Of a stretch of 64,000 bases of DNA, positions 17,952 to 27,017 are shown piece by piece. Made by a program: the position numbers and the translations under genes. The stretch is from contig NZ_CP049258.1 of NCBI RefSeq assembly GCF_011046735.1, positions 3,924,001-3,988,000 of the forward strand, given 5' to 3'. Origin of the DNA: Nordella sp. HKS 07. Lineage in GTDB: Bacteria > Pseudomonadota > Alphaproteobacteria > Rhizobiales > Aestuariivirgaceae. The notes beneath the pieces are model-generated. The model had not been told where the DNA came from. It made no database searches and saw only the letters and a program-made list of their open reading frames with translations. Within the stretch, counting starts at the first letter, position 1, and each line of letters begins with the position of its first letter.

Positions 17952-18782
17952 GTGGAACGTTCATCAGGCACAGCGTCCGCGAGGCTTCAGCGCGTCGAGG
18001 CCGAAGGCAGGCTCGCGGTCAAGCGTGCCGCGCGCGGATCGGTCATTGATCGGCTCTATCAGTCGGGTGCAGCCAAGATCCGGTTTCCGTCGCCCTCGGA
18101 CAAAACCGTTTGCGAAGCGGTTCTGATCAATACCGCCGGAGGGCTGACCGGAGGCGATCGCCTGTACTGGATACTGCATGCCGGCACCGCAACGAAACTC
18201 GTCTGCACGAGCCAGGCCTGCGAACGCATTTATCGGTCGCGGGACAGCGAACCGGCGCGGCTGTCGGTCAGGATCAGCGTCGGCGATAATGCACGGCTGG
18301 ACTGGCTGCCGCAGGAGACGATCCTGTTCGACGGCTGCGCGCTGGAACGCAGCTTCGATGCTGATCTGGCGCCCAGCGCGAGCCTCCTCATCGTCGAAGC
18401 TTTTGTCTTCGGGCGGACCGCAATGGGCGAGATCGTGAACCAGGCGGATGTCAAGGATCGCTGGACGGTCCGCCGTGGAGGACAGCTCGTGTTTGCGGAT
18501 GCGGTGAGATTCACGGGGAATGATGTGGACAATCGTTTGCGGCGTCGCGCGGTCGCAAAGGGGGATCGTGCCTTGGCGACCGTTGCGCTCATCGCGCCCA
18601 ATGCGGAGCGGTATCTGAGCCTGATACGCGAGGAGTTTCCCGATATCGCATGCTCAGCCTTTGCTGGCAAGCTTCTTGCTAGGATGACTGCGACTGGGGC
18701 TCAGGATCTTCGGAGAGTGCTTATTCCTTTGGCCGAAAAACTGTCGAATGGAAATGCATTGCCGAAAGTTTGGGCGGTTTGA
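17952..18782 (+). CDS. ureD: Urease accessory protein UreD
   Basis: A 276-residue protein with the UreD patterns: [38 protein letters not shown] and RRRAVAKGD-like segments. UreD (UreH) binds apo-urease and, with UreF and UreG, guides nickel into the active site. The start is a GTG at 17952. First gene of the ureDABCEFG operon; 142 bp of non-coding DNA upstream should hold the promoter, although I see no convincing consensus there. Confidence 0.95.
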   Translation: MERSSGTASARLQRVEAEGRLAVKRAARGSVIDRLYQSGAAKIRFPSPSDKTVCEAVLINTAGGLTGGDRLYWILHAGTATKLVCTSQACERIYRSRDSEPARLSVRISVGDNARLDWLPQETILFDGCALERSFDADLAPSASLLIVEAFVFGRTAMGEIVNQADVKDRWTVRRGGQLVFADAVRFTGNDVDNRLRRRAVAKGDRALATVALIAPNAERYLSLIREEFPDIACSAFAGKLLARMTATGAQDLRRVLIPLAEKLSNGNALPKVWAV

Positions 18783-18799
18783 TCACAAAAGAGGCGGTC

Positions 18800-19102
18800 G
18801 TGCAGTTGACGCCACGCGAGAAGGACAAGCTTTTGATTGCCATGGCGGCGTCCGTTGCCCGCCGTCGTCTCGAGCGCGGCGTGAAGCTCAATCATCCCGA
18901 GGCCGTGGCCCTCATCACGGATTTCGTAGTCGAAGGCGCGCGTGATGGTCGCAGTGTTGCCGATCTGATGGATGCCGGCGCTCACATCATCACCCGCGAA
19001 CAGGTGATGGGAGGGGTGGCGGAGATGATCGCCGATGTGCAGATAGAGGCGACCTTTCCGGATGGTACCAAGCTCGTCACCGTGCATCAGCCGATCCGAT
19101 GA
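18800..19102 (+). CDS. ureA: Urease subunit gamma
   Basis: Exactly 100 residues starting at the GTG of [12 protein letters not shown], the family's usual length. Conserved [10 protein letters not shown] and [12 protein letters not shown]-type segments are present. It forms the (UreABC)3 holoenzyme with beta and alpha. GAGG stands before the GTG. A longer frame from 18770 would add ten residues not seen in UreA, so it is discounted. Confidence 0.97.
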   Translation: MQLTPREKDKLLIAMAASVARRRLERGVKLNHPEAVALITDFVVEGARDGRSVADLMDAGAHIITREQVMGGVAEMIADVQIEATFPDGTKLVTVHQPIR

Positions 19103-19113
19103 AGGGGGAGACA

Positions 19114-19419
19114 ATGATACCAGGCGAAATCTTCACCGCGACCGGCGATATCGAGCTCAATGCAGGATCCGCCATAGTGATGATCAGGGTGGCCAATAGC
19201 GGCGATCGGCCGGTTCAAGTCGGCTCGCACTATCATTTCCATGAGGTCAATCCGGGTCTCGTCTTCGATCGGGACAAGGCCTATGGCCGCCGCCTCGATA
19301 TTCCAGCCGGTACCGCGATACGCTTCGAGCCTGGCCAGACACGTGACGTGCCTCTGGTCCCGATAACGGGTGCGCGCCGCATATTCGGATTTCGTCAGAA
19401 AATAATGGGAGCTCTCTGA
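19114..19419 (+). CDS. ureB: Urease subunit beta
   Basis: A 101-residue protein opening [16 protein letters not shown], as UreB does, with the conserved [12 protein letters not shown] region. A GGGGGAG ribosome site precedes this ATG; five codons upstream belong to a longer frame that lacks family support. The stop overlaps the ureC ATG (TGATG). Confidence 0.97.
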   Translation: MIPGEIFTATGDIELNAGSAIVMIRVANSGDRPVQVGSHYHFHEVNPGLVFDRDKAYGRRLDIPAGTAIRFEPGQTRDVPLVPITGARRIFGFRQKIMGAL

Positions 19420-21131
19420 TGCCGGCGCGCATTTCCCGATCATCCTATGCGCAGATGTACGGTCCGACCACTGGCGACCGCGTGCGACTGGCCGATACAG
19501 ATCTCATCATCGAGGTGGAGAAAGATTTCACCTATTATGGCGAAGAGGTGAAATTCGGCGGCGGCAAGGTCATTCGCGACGGTATGGGCCAAAGTCAGCA
19601 GACGCGCAGAGAAGGCGCCGTCGACACGGTGATCACCAATGCTCTCGTTGTCGACCATTGGGGCATCGTCAAAGCCGATGTAGGCTTGAGCGATGGTCGC
19701 ATAAGTGGGATCGGCAAGTCCGGCAATCCCGATACGCAGCCGAATGTTGATATTGTTATCGGGCCGGGAACCGAGGTGATCGCGGGCGAGGGACGCATTC
19801 TCACCGCGGGTGGCATGGATGCGCATATCCATTTCATCTGCCCGCAGCAGATTGAGGAAGCACTGATGTCGGGGATCACCACGATGCTGGGGGGCGGCAC
19901 GGGGCCGGCACATGGCACGCTGGCAACCACCTGCACGCCAGGCGCTTGGCATATCGAGCGGATGCTCCAGGCGGTGGACGGCTCGCCGATGAATATCGGC
20001 ATCTCCGCCAAAGGCAATGCATCGATGCCCGGAGCACTCGTCGAAATGATCTCGGCCGGCGCCTGCGCGCTCAAGCTGCACGAGGACTGGGGCACAACGC
20101 CGGCGGCGATCGATTGCTGCCTCACGGTTGCCGATGAGCACGATGTCCAGGTTATGATCCACACCGACACGCTCAATGAGTCGGGCTTTGTCGAGGACAC
20201 CATTGCCGCCATCGACGGTCGCACCATTCACGCTTTTCACACGGAAGGCGCCGGTGGCGGTCATGCGCCCGATATCATCAAGCTCTGCGGCCTTGCCAAT
20301 GTCATTCCATCCTCGACCAATCCGACCAGGCCTTACACGGTCAACACGGTCGCCGAGCATCTCGATATGCTGATGGTCTGCCATCACCTCGATGCGCGCA
20401 TCTCTGAAGACATCGCTTTCGCTGAAAGCCGTATCCGTAAAGAGACGATCGCGGCGGAAGACATTCTGCATGACATGGGCGCTTTTTCGATCATCTCCTC
20501 CGACAGCCAGGCTATGGGGAGGGTCGGCGAGGTTATCATCCGAACCTGGCAGACCGCGCACAAAATGCGCGTCCAGCGCGGCCGTCTGGCCGATGAGAAC
20601 GGCGATAACGACAATTACCGAGTCAGGCGCTATATCGCAAAATACACGATCAATCCGGCGATCGCGCATGGGATCGCCCGGCATGTGGGTTCCATCGAGG
20701 CGGGCAAACGTGCCGACCTTGTCTTGTGGTCGCCTCCCTTTTTTGGGGTCAAGCCGGACTTGGTGCTCGTCGGCGGCATGATCGCCGCCGCGCCCATGGG
20801 GGATCCCAACGCATCCATACCCACGCCGCAGCCGGTGCATTATCGCCCTATGTTCGGGAGTTTCGGCAGGGCGGCGGCGAGGAGCGCGGTGAACTTCGTC
20901 TCGAAGGCGGCGCTGGGCCAAAGTGTCGGTGAACGCTATGGCTTGGCGAAGAAGCTGATCGCGGTTGACAACACGCGGTACGGGCTAGGCAAATCCGCGA
21001 TGATTCACAATGCGGTCACTCCCCGGATCGAAGTCGATCCCGAGACTTATGAAGTGCGTGCCGACGGCGAGTTGCTGACCTGCGAGCCGGCGCAGGTGCT
21101 GCCTATGACGCAACGCTACTTCCTGTTCTGA
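19419..21131 (+). CDS. ureC: Urease subunit alpha
   Basis: A 570-residue catalytic subunit of standard length. It carries the nickel ligands in MDAHIHF, the carbamylated lysine context [19 protein letters not shown], and the mobile-flap segment [10 protein letters not shown] with its catalytic His. It hydrolyses urea to ammonia and carbamate in the cytoplasm. All visible ligand motifs are intact. Long reading frames on the opposite strand are shadows of its codon bias. Confidence 0.98.
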   Translation: MPARISRSSYAQMYGPTTGDRVRLADTDLIIEVEKDFTYYGEEVKFGGGKVIRDGMGQSQQTRREGAVDTVITNALVVDHWGIVKADVGLSDGRISGIGKSGNPDTQPNVDIVIGPGTEVIAGEGRILTAGGMDAHIHFICPQQIEEALMSGITTMLGGGTGPAHGTLATTCTPGAWHIERMLQAVDGSPMNIGISAKGNASMPGALVEMISAGACALKLHEDWGTTPAAIDCCLTVADEHDVQVMIHTDTLNESGFVEDTIAAIDGRTIHAFHTEGAGGGHAPDIIKLCGLANVIPSSTNPTRPYTVNTVAEHLDMLMVCHHLDARISEDIAFAESRIRKETIAAEDILHDMGAFSIISSDSQAMGRVGEVIIRTWQTAHKMRVQRGRLADENGDNDNYRVRRYIAKYTINPAIAHGIARHVGSIEAGKRADLVLWSPPFFGVKPDLVLVGGMIAAAPMGDPNASIPTPQPVHYRPMFGSFGRAAARSAVNFVSKAALGQSVGERYGLAKKLIAVDNTRYGLGKSAMIHNAVTPRIEVDPETYEVRADGELLTCEPAQVLPMTQRYFLF

Positions 21132-21133
21132 CC

Positions 21134-21580
21134 ATGCGTGCGCTGGAGATCCAAAGACACGGAACATGGGCGGGCCCGCCGTCCGATCGTATCACGCTCG
21201 ATTTTGATGATCGCTGCCGGCGCCGTATTGCCATGAAGAGCGACGGCGGCTTGAGTTTCCTTCTCGATCTCGCGGCGCCACCCTATTTGCGGGAAGGCGA
21301 TGCGGTGGTTCTCGAAGACGGACGTCTGGTCGAAGTCCGGGTCAAGAGCGAAGAGCTTGCCGAGATTCGCGGCCGTGACCCTTGGCATCTGACCACCCTC
21401 GCCTGGCATCTGGGAAACCGGCACCTCGCCGCGCAGATCGAGGCGGATCGCATTCTCATCCGCCACGATCCTGTGGTCGCCCATATGCTGGAGCATCAGG
21501 GCGCCAGGGTGACGCGTGTGCGGGAGCCGTTCAGTCCGGAAGGCGGTGCCTATTTGGCGCATCATGGTCATGAGCACTGA
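21134..21580 (+). CDS. ureE: Urease accessory protein UreE (nickel chaperone)
   Basis: A 148-residue protein with the UreE N-terminal beta-domain and the C-terminal nickel-binding domain (LTTLAWHLGNRHLAAQI, DPVVAHMLEHQGARV). The C-terminus ends in a short His run (AHHGHEH) instead of a long His tail. It delivers nickel to UreG. Two bases separate it from ureC, and ureF begins inside its 3' end. Confidence 0.95.
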   Translation: MRALEIQRHGTWAGPPSDRITLDFDDRCRRRIAMKSDGGLSFLLDLAAPPYLREGDAVVLEDGRLVEVRVKSEELAEIRGRDPWHLTTLAWHLGNRHLAAQIEADRILIRHDPVVAHMLEHQGARVTRVREPFSPEGGAYLAHHGHEH

Positions 21581-22235
21581 AACCCTGACTTTGGTGCGGC
21601 TGATGACGTGGCTGTCGCCTTCATTTCCGATCGGAGCCTTCAGCTATTCGCACGGCCTGGAACAGGCTGTTCATCAGGGCATCATCGCTTCGCGGAATGA
21701 CCTCGCAGAGTGGATCGAGGATATGATCTCGCATGGCAGCCTTTGGAATGACGCCGTGCTGCTCGCTGAAGCCTGGCACGCGACCGTTGACGGCGACTTG
21801 CGGCGGTTGCGTCAGGTCGCGCAGTGGGGCGAGGCGATGGCGGTCAGCGCAGAGCGTCATTTGGAAACCATGGAGCAAGGACGTTCATTCCTCAAGGCGG
21901 CGCGGGCCTGGGGTAATACGCCTGGCGACTGCTCGCAGATGCCCTACCCGGTGGCAGTTGGGGGCGTCGCGGCACGCCTGAAGGCAAGCTTGGAAAATGC
22001 CTGCACAGCGCATCTCCAGGCCTGTGCAGGCAATCTCATCTCGGCCGGAGTGCGCCTCATTCCGCTCGGTCAAACGGAGGGAACGTTGATCATGGCAGGT
22101 CTGGAAGACCTGATCGTAGCTGTTGCAGGTAAGGCGGCCAGGTCCTCGCTGGCCGATCTCGGCAGCGCCACCTTCGCCGTCGACATGGCCTCGATGCGGC
22201 ATGAAATTCTGCCCGTCAGGGTGTTTCGCTCATGA
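21570..22235 (+). CDS. ureF: Urease accessory protein UreF
   Basis: About 221 residues from the ATG at 21570, which overlaps the ureE stop by 11 bp; another ATG two codons earlier is equally possible. The N-terminal [18 protein letters not shown] is the UreF hallmark, followed by an all-helical body and the conserved C-terminal [16 protein letters not shown]. UreF acts as a fidelity factor in the UreDFG activation complex. The stop overlaps the ureG start. Confidence 0.95.
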   Translation: MSTETLTLVRLMTWLSPSFPIGAFSYSHGLEQAVHQGIIASRNDLAEWIEDMISHGSLWNDAVLLAEAWHATVDGDLRRLRQVAQWGEAMAVSAERHLETMEQGRSFLKAARAWGNTPGDCSQMPYPVAVGGVAARLKASLENACTAHLQACAGNLISAGVRLIPLGQTEGTLIMAGLEDLIVAVAGKAARSSLADLGSATFAVDMASMRHEILPVRVFRS

Positions 22236-22852
22236 GTCGGATGCACGGACCTTTGCGCGTCGGTATCGGCGGCCCTGTCGGCTCTGGTAAGACGACATTG
22301 ACGGAAAAGCTCTGCAAGGCGATGCGCGCGCGCTGGTCGATCGCCGTCGTCACCAACGACATATACACCAAGGAAGATGCGTTGATCCTCAACCGGCTGC
22401 AGGCGCTGCCGGAGGATCGCATCATGGGGGTCGAGACCGGCGGATGTCCACATACAGCGATCCGTGAGGATGCTTCAATCAATCTCGGGGCGATCGCCGA
22501 GCTCAATCGCCGGCATCCCGATCTCGATGTTATCTTCATAGAATCTGGCGGGGACAATCTGGCGGCGACTTTCTCGCCCGAGCTCGCCGATCTGACGCTC
22601 TACGTCATCAGCGTGTGCCAGGGCGAGAAGATCCCGCGCAAGGGTGGGCCGGCTATCACCCGCTCGGATCTCCTCGTCATCAACAAGATGGATCTCGCTC
22701 CGCATGTCGGAGCCGATCTCGAGATCATGGCGGCGGATACGCGACGCGTGCGTGGTGAGCGGCCCTATGTCTTTACCGATCTCCTGCGCCACAAGGGTGT
22801 GATTGAGATTGTGAGGACAATCGAAGAGTTGGGCGGCATGACGCTGTCATGA
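22232..22852 (+). CDS. ureG: Urease accessory GTPase UreG
   Basis: A 206-residue SIMIBI-class GTPase with P-loop [11 protein letters not shown], the metal-binding Cys-Pro-His motif in [11 protein letters not shown], and the NKxD motif INKMDLAP. It couples GTP hydrolysis to nickel insertion. Last gene of the operon; its end overlaps the convergent LysR gene by 6 bp. Confidence 0.97.
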   Translation: MSRMHGPLRVGIGGPVGSGKTTLTEKLCKAMRARWSIAVVTNDIYTKEDALILNRLQALPEDRIMGVETGGCPHTAIREDASINLGAIAELNRRHPDLDVIFIESGGDNLAATFSPELADLTLYVISVCQGEKIPRKGGPAITRSDLLVINKMDLAPHVGADLEIMAADTRRVRGERPYVFTDLLRHKGVIEIVRTIEELGGMTLS

Positions 22853-23785
22853 ATCCTGTGACTGACCGCGAAGGGCGAATTCCACCTGGCTGGTCGAGGT
22901 GATCCAATCCATGAACCGCTCGATCAGCGGTTCACCTGCGCGGGCTTCCGGGCAGATGCAGTAATAGCTGCGTGCCGCCTCGATGCCGATGCTGTAGGGG
23001 CGCACGAGGCGCCCCGACTTCAGATAATCCTGCGCCAGGAGATCGCTGACGAGGGCGAGGCCCTTGCCCTCCAAGGCTGCCGCGATCGCCATCATCAAAG
23101 TGCCGAAATAGGCGTTATGCCTGGGAGCGCGGCGGATCCTGGCGGCCGACAGCCAGCGCCGCCACTCAGTGCCGTCATCCTCGTGCAGCAACCATTGGTC
23201 GGTGATGTCGGCGAGGGAGCGCAGACCGTCGGCGGAATTGAGGAGCGCCGGGCTGCAGAGCGGCCGCAATTTGACCGTGGCGATCAGGCGCCAGCCAAAA
23301 CCCTCCTTGGGCGGCGTGCCATAGACGATGGCGACATCGGTCTGCCGCCAATCCACCTGCGCCATGTCCAGCGCCGCCGTCATCTTGAAGGACGAGAGCC
23401 CGAAGCTCTGGCAGAACTCGAACATCAACGAGGACAGCCATGCGACGCCGAGCGCCGGGGGCACGGACAGGCGAAGGCTGTCAGCCTCTTTCAGGTCCGG
23501 ATGCGCCGCAAGCTCGCTCACGCAGCTGCCGATATCGTCGAGCGCGGCGGTAACGGTCCGACGCAGTTCATTCCCACGCGCCGTAAGCCTGATGCGTCGC
23601 CCGTCGCGCTCGAACAGGTCGACGGCGAGCGAGGATTGCAGCTTGCGGAGCTGTTGGCTGACGGCCCCGGGCGTGAGGTTGAGTTCGAGCGCCGCCGCGC
23701 CGACATGGCCAAGGCGTGCGACCGCTTCGAAAGCCCGCAAATAGCCGAGCTCAAGCCTGTTCATGGGATATGTCTGTTTAGTCAT
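22847..23785 (-). CDS. LysR-family transcriptional regulator
   Basis: A 312-residue protein. The N-terminal winged HTH ([20 protein letters not shown], then [10 protein letters not shown]) is followed by a periplasmic-binding-like effector domain; the overall layout is like GcvA-type LysR members. It is divergent from the cysteine hydrolase/GYD pair and most likely activates it. A small palindrome overlaps the start. The ATG at 23785 lacks a clear ribosome site; the in-frame ATG seven codons later is an alternative. Confidence 0.92.
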   Translation of the reverse strand: MTKQTYPMNRLELGYLRAFEAVARLGHVGAAALELNLTPGAVSQQLRKLQSSLAVDLFERDGRRIRLTARGNELRRTVTAALDDIGSCVSELAAHPDLKEADSLRLSVPPALGVAWLSSLMFEFCQSFGLSSFKMTAALDMAQVDWRQTDVAIVYGTPPKEGFGWRLIATVKLRPLCSPALLNSADGLRSLADITDQWLLHEDDGTEWRRWLSAARIRRAPRHNAYFGTLMMAIAAALEGKGLALVSDLLAQDYLKSGRLVRPYSIGIEAARSYYCICPEARAGEPLIERFMDWITSTSQVEFALRGQSQDS

Positions 23786-23796
23786 TCTAAATAGAA
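23785..23796. promoter_or_regulatory. Candidate LysR-type operator
   Basis: Inverted repeat TTCTA-AA-TAGAA lies at the LysR start codon, within an AT-rich gap that contrasts with the GC-rich surroundings. It would suit autoregulation plus control of the divergent hydrolase. Short, so only suggestive. Confidence 0.4.
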
Positions 23797-23871
23797 ATTC
23801 AGCAAATCAAATAGTTTGTCAACACGTTGACCCCTCCTTAAGCTCTCGTCCCGTCACTTCAGGGATGAACC

Positions 23872-24540
23872 ATGTCCATCAACGCCAGACCCTTCAATTA
23901 TCCGTATGACGGCAATCTCGACCCCGCCGTTACCGCCTTGCTGGTCATCGATCTGCAGATCGACTTCCTCTCAGCCGATGGTTATTTCGCCCGCAAGGGT
24001 TACGATCCCTCGCCGTTGCGCGCGATCATCCCCAATGTGAACGCTCTCATCGCCGCGGCGCGCGAAGCGGGTTGCACCATCGTGCATACACGCCAAGGCT
24101 ACCGTGCCGATCGGGCCGACATGACGCCTTATGAAGTGTGGCGCCGGCAGCGCGCCGGAATCGACAACACGCAGGTTCTGCTGCGGTCATCGCCCGGCTA
24201 CGAAATCGTCCCCGAGATCGACGTTCAATCCGCAGACATCATCGTCGACAAGACGGCCAACGGCGCGTTCACTTACACCGATCTCGAGCACGTGCTGCGT
24301 GCCCGCGGCATCACCCATTTACTGTTCACCGGCTGCACCACCGATGTCTGCGTGCATACGACACTGCGCGAGGCGCAGGATCGCAATTTCCAGAATCTGC
24401 TGATCGAGGACGCCTGCGCCAGCGGCGATGCCTATGCCCATGAAGCGGCGGTCCATATGGTCACTGTGGAGGACGGCATTTTTGGCGTCGTCGCCAAGAC
24501 TGAGGATGTCATCACCGGTCTGAAGGGCGTACGCCGCTGA
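23872..24540 (+). CDS. Cysteine hydrolase of the isochorismatase family, biuret-hydrolase-like
   Basis: A 222-residue protein. The Asp27 (LLVIDLQIDF), Lys127 (IVDKTANGAF) and Cys160 (TGCTTDVCVHTT) triad is intact. The N-terminal PFNYPYDGNL and the IVHTRQGYRADRADMTP region resemble the rhizobial biuret hydrolase BiuH and its relatives, which split biuret to allophanate and ammonia. RutB-type ureidoacrylate hydrolases are an alternative. It is next to GYD and a divergent LysR, and close to urease, so a role in nitrogen release is likely; substrate assignment is inference. Confidence 0.8.
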   Translation: MSINARPFNYPYDGNLDPAVTALLVIDLQIDFLSADGYFARKGYDPSPLRAIIPNVNALIAAAREAGCTIVHTRQGYRADRADMTPYEVWRRQRAGIDNTQVLLRSSPGYEIVPEIDVQSADIIVDKTANGAFTYTDLEHVLRARGITHLLFTGCTTDVCVHTTLREAQDRNFQNLLIEDACASGDAYAHEAAVHMVTVEDGIFGVVAKTEDVITGLKGVRR

Positions 24541-24560
24541 GGCGGCAACGAGAGAAGTCC

Positions 24561-24863
24561 ATGCCTTATTTCATTTCCCTCATGCGGCTCACCCAGAAGG
24601 GCCTCGATGAGCTTGGTAATTCACCTGAGCGCGGGCGCATCAGCAAGGAGCGCGTCGAAGCCCTCGGCGGCCGTAGCATCTGCCTCTATGCCACGATGGG
24701 GACTTATGACTTCGTGCAGGTCTTCGAGATGCCCGACGAGGCCAGCATGATGCAATATGTGATGACTGCGCGGCGTGATGGCCATGTCGAACCGCTGATT
24801 CTCCCGGCCTTCGACGCGTCCGAATGGTCGGGTATCGTCGACAAACTCAAGCTCGGCAAATAG
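24561..24863 (+). CDS. GYD domain-containing protein
   Basis: A 100-residue ferredoxin-like-fold protein. It starts YFISLMRLTQKGLDELGNSP and carries the ATMGTYDFVQVFEMPDEASM core, which is the GYD family pattern. These proteins are small, possibly dimeric and of unknown function, and are often found near catabolic genes. It is 20 bp after the hydrolase and surely in the same operon. Confidence 0.85.
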   Translation: MPYFISLMRLTQKGLDELGNSPERGRISKERVEALGGRSICLYATMGTYDFVQVFEMPDEASMMQYVMTARRDGHVEPLILPAFDASEWSGIVDKLKLGK

Positions 24864-24936
24864 GAGGGCGGAGGTGCAGGCGCCCGACTGCCTCGTCATC
24901 TCCCGCCGGCAAGAATGAAGACCATACACGCCGCCT

Positions 24937-25404
24937 TCAATTCGACCAAAGGTGGTGAGTGTCCTTGAGTGCCTGTGTAAGCAGGGCAAGCTCTTGCGTT
25001 GTGATTCCATTCCCGGAGAGCGAGTCGGCATGGATGTCGAGAGCGCAGAGTATGACTTGAGATACCTGGCGGCCTTGTTCGGTCAACTCGATGAGACTCG
25101 ATCTCTTGTCCCATTGCGGTCTGGATAGTTTGACATACCCGCCTTCGGTCAGCTTTGTGATGTTGCGGCTAAGGTTCGTTCCTTCAAACTGTCCTAGCGC
25201 CTGAAGCTGCCCGAGAGATACGGGCTTTTCGCTGGCATGACAAAGGATCAGTGCCTGTTCGGCGTTCAAGGCATTGTTTCGGCGGTCATCCGGATAGCGC
25301 CGGTGCAATATCTCAACTGATTGTAGCATCTGAGAAAAATGCATGTTTTTGTGAACGAGATCGATCTCGTCATAATCGCTATTGACCGCGGCAGATGAGT
25401 TCAT
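24937..25404 (-). CDS. MarR-family transcriptional regulator
   Basis: About 155 residues from the ATG at 25404, which has AAAGGAA eight bases upstream. The frame runs 54 codons further without a comparable site, and 155 fits the family. The winged HTH is visible as QLQALGQFEGTNLSRNITKL and the wing as LSRPQWDKRSSLIELTEQG. No obvious partner gene lies next to it: it converges on the GYD gene, and a histidine kinase lies upstream. Confidence 0.85.
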   Translation of the reverse strand: MNSSAAVNSDYDEIDLVHKNMHFSQMLQSVEILHRRYPDDRRNNALNAEQALILCHASEKPVSLGQLQALGQFEGTNLSRNITKLTEGGYVKLSRPQWDKRSSLIELTEQGRQVSQVILCALDIHADSLSGNGITTQELALLTQALKDTHHLWSN

Positions 25405-25623
25405 TCGTCTGTGTTCCTTTCGCAACAGCATGTACCGCGCGAGGTTATAATGCTTCGAAAGGGCAAAGCGGAAAATTGGATAAATGCAATTAACCATGCG
25501 GTATTCGGACAAGTGGCGGGAATCGCTGGCTTCGGGGCGAAGTGCGCGAATACTTTCCTGTTTCAATGATTGTCGCTGTCCGCTTTGAAGGTTAATCCAG
25601 CGGGACCCAATCTGAGTGTCTGG

Positions 25624-26958
25624 TCAATCCATCCCAAGACCGGAATAGGGTGCCGTCAGGTCCCAGATCAAGCCCGAAACATTGCGCTTGATGGAGGCCT
25701 CGCCACGAAGCGCTGACGGGGTGAGCTGTTCGAGCACCCTGGTGCCGAAGCCCCTGGACACAGCGTTGTCGACTCTGGGGCCGCCGGTTTCCTCCCAACG
25801 CAAGCTGAACCGCTGCGCGCCAGGCTCACCATCGAGCCGCCACGTCACGCTGACCTGGCCATGCGGCAGCGAGAAGGATCCATGCTTGGTGGCATTCGTC
25901 GCGAGTTCATGAAAGGCCATGCCGAGATACTGTGCCGCCGTCGACGATAGCCGCACTTGCGGCCCATGCGTGCTGAGCCTGTCCCGCACGCCAAAGTTGT
26001 CGAGATGGGCGATCAGAAGTTCCTGCAGATCGGCGCCGTCCTCCTCGCCGTGGACGAGCAGATCGTGCGAGCGCGATAGCGCGGTGATCCGCGACTGGAT
26101 CAGTGCGTCAAATTCGTCGCGCGACTGAGCTTGCTTGCTGGTCTCGCGGATCACGGCGAGGATGACGGCATATTGATTCTTCACCCGATGCGAGAGTTCC
26201 CGCATCAGCATTGTGATGCGCGCCTCGGCCTTTTTTCTGCGCGTGGTGTCCTGGGTAATGCCGATAAAGTGCCGGCCGTCCTGGTCCACCGAGACGCGGT
26301 GGTTCTCCAGCCAGATCATTTTTCCATCGGGGCGATAGAAGCGATATTCATCACGCGGCGGCGGCGGCTCGCCATCCTTCATGCGTTTGCGCGCTTCGCT
26401 CATGCGTATACGGTCTTCCGGATGCACCATAGACAGGAAGCGCTCGGCCGATGGCGCGTCATTGGCCGGATCGAGGCCGATCAGGCGATAGAAATTGTCG
26501 TCCCAGGTCAATCGCCCATCGGGGGCGATCTCCCAGCTCGCCATATCGGCAGCCTTGAACGCGAGCTCGAGACGCCGCCGCTCGAGCTGCAAGGTTCGCC
26601 GTTCGCGCTCGAGTCGCTGTACTGATTTATCAAGCAGGTTTACGACGAAGAGGATCAGGCTGCAGACAATGACGAAGCCGATCACCGCGGCGATGTCCCA
26701 TAGGAGTGAGTGCGGCGCGGTCTCCGAGGTACTTATGAAATAGACAGCAAGAGCGGTGCAAGCGATCAGGGCGGCAATTCCGGCTCGCCGTCCCCCGACA
26801 AAGGCGCTCAGCAGAACGGCCGGGTAGAGCGTGAGAAATGGCGGCATGCCGGGCAGCGCCAGACGAATGCCAGCAGCGATCACGACGAATGCCGCTGCCG
26901 CCGTGAAACCATAGCCCGGACGCTGCCTCAGCGACGGCAGCCGTCTGTCAATCCACAC
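25624..26958 (-). CDS. PAS-containing HWE-family sensor histidine kinase
   Basis: A 444-residue protein. Residues ~15-110 form four membrane helices of a DUF4118/KdpD-like sensor. A coiled linker and a PAS_3 domain (residues ~130-240, with DPANDAPSAERFLSMVHPED) follow. The kinase domain has the phospho-acceptor His257 in RELSHRVKNQYA, the N-box FHELATNATKHG and the RWEE signature that defines the HWE group common in alphaproteobacteria. HWE kinases feed general-stress or light/redox pathways. No response regulator is adjacent. It follows the caspase-like gene by 59 bp on the same strand. Confidence 0.93.
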   Translation of the reverse strand: MWIDRRLPSLRQRPGYGFTAAAAFVVIAAGIRLALPGMPPFLTLYPAVLLSAFVGGRRAGIAALIACTALAVYFISTSETAPHSLLWDIAAVIGFVIVCSLILFVVNLLDKSVQRLERERRTLQLERRRLELAFKAADMASWEIAPDGRLTWDDNFYRLIGLDPANDAPSAERFLSMVHPEDRIRMSEARKRMKDGEPPPPRDEYRFYRPDGKMIWLENHRVSVDQDGRHFIGITQDTTRRKKAEARITMLMRELSHRVKNQYAVILAVIRETSKQAQSRDEFDALIQSRITALSRSHDLLVHGEEDGADLQELLIAHLDNFGVRDRLSTHGPQVRLSSTAAQYLGMAFHELATNATKHGSFSLPHGQVSVTWRLDGEPGAQRFSLRWEETGGPRVDNAVSRGFGTRVLEQLTPSALRGEASIKRNVSGLIWDLTAPYSGLGMD

Positions 26959-27017
26959 CGCTCTCTCCCTGCTGAGGGAACCATATCACGACGGCAGAGA
27001 AGCGCTATGTCCGAAGC

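Noticed and set aside
19440-20921. 493-residue frame antisense to ureC
   Set aside because: It lies wholly over ureC, has no domain sense and arises from high-GC codon bias.
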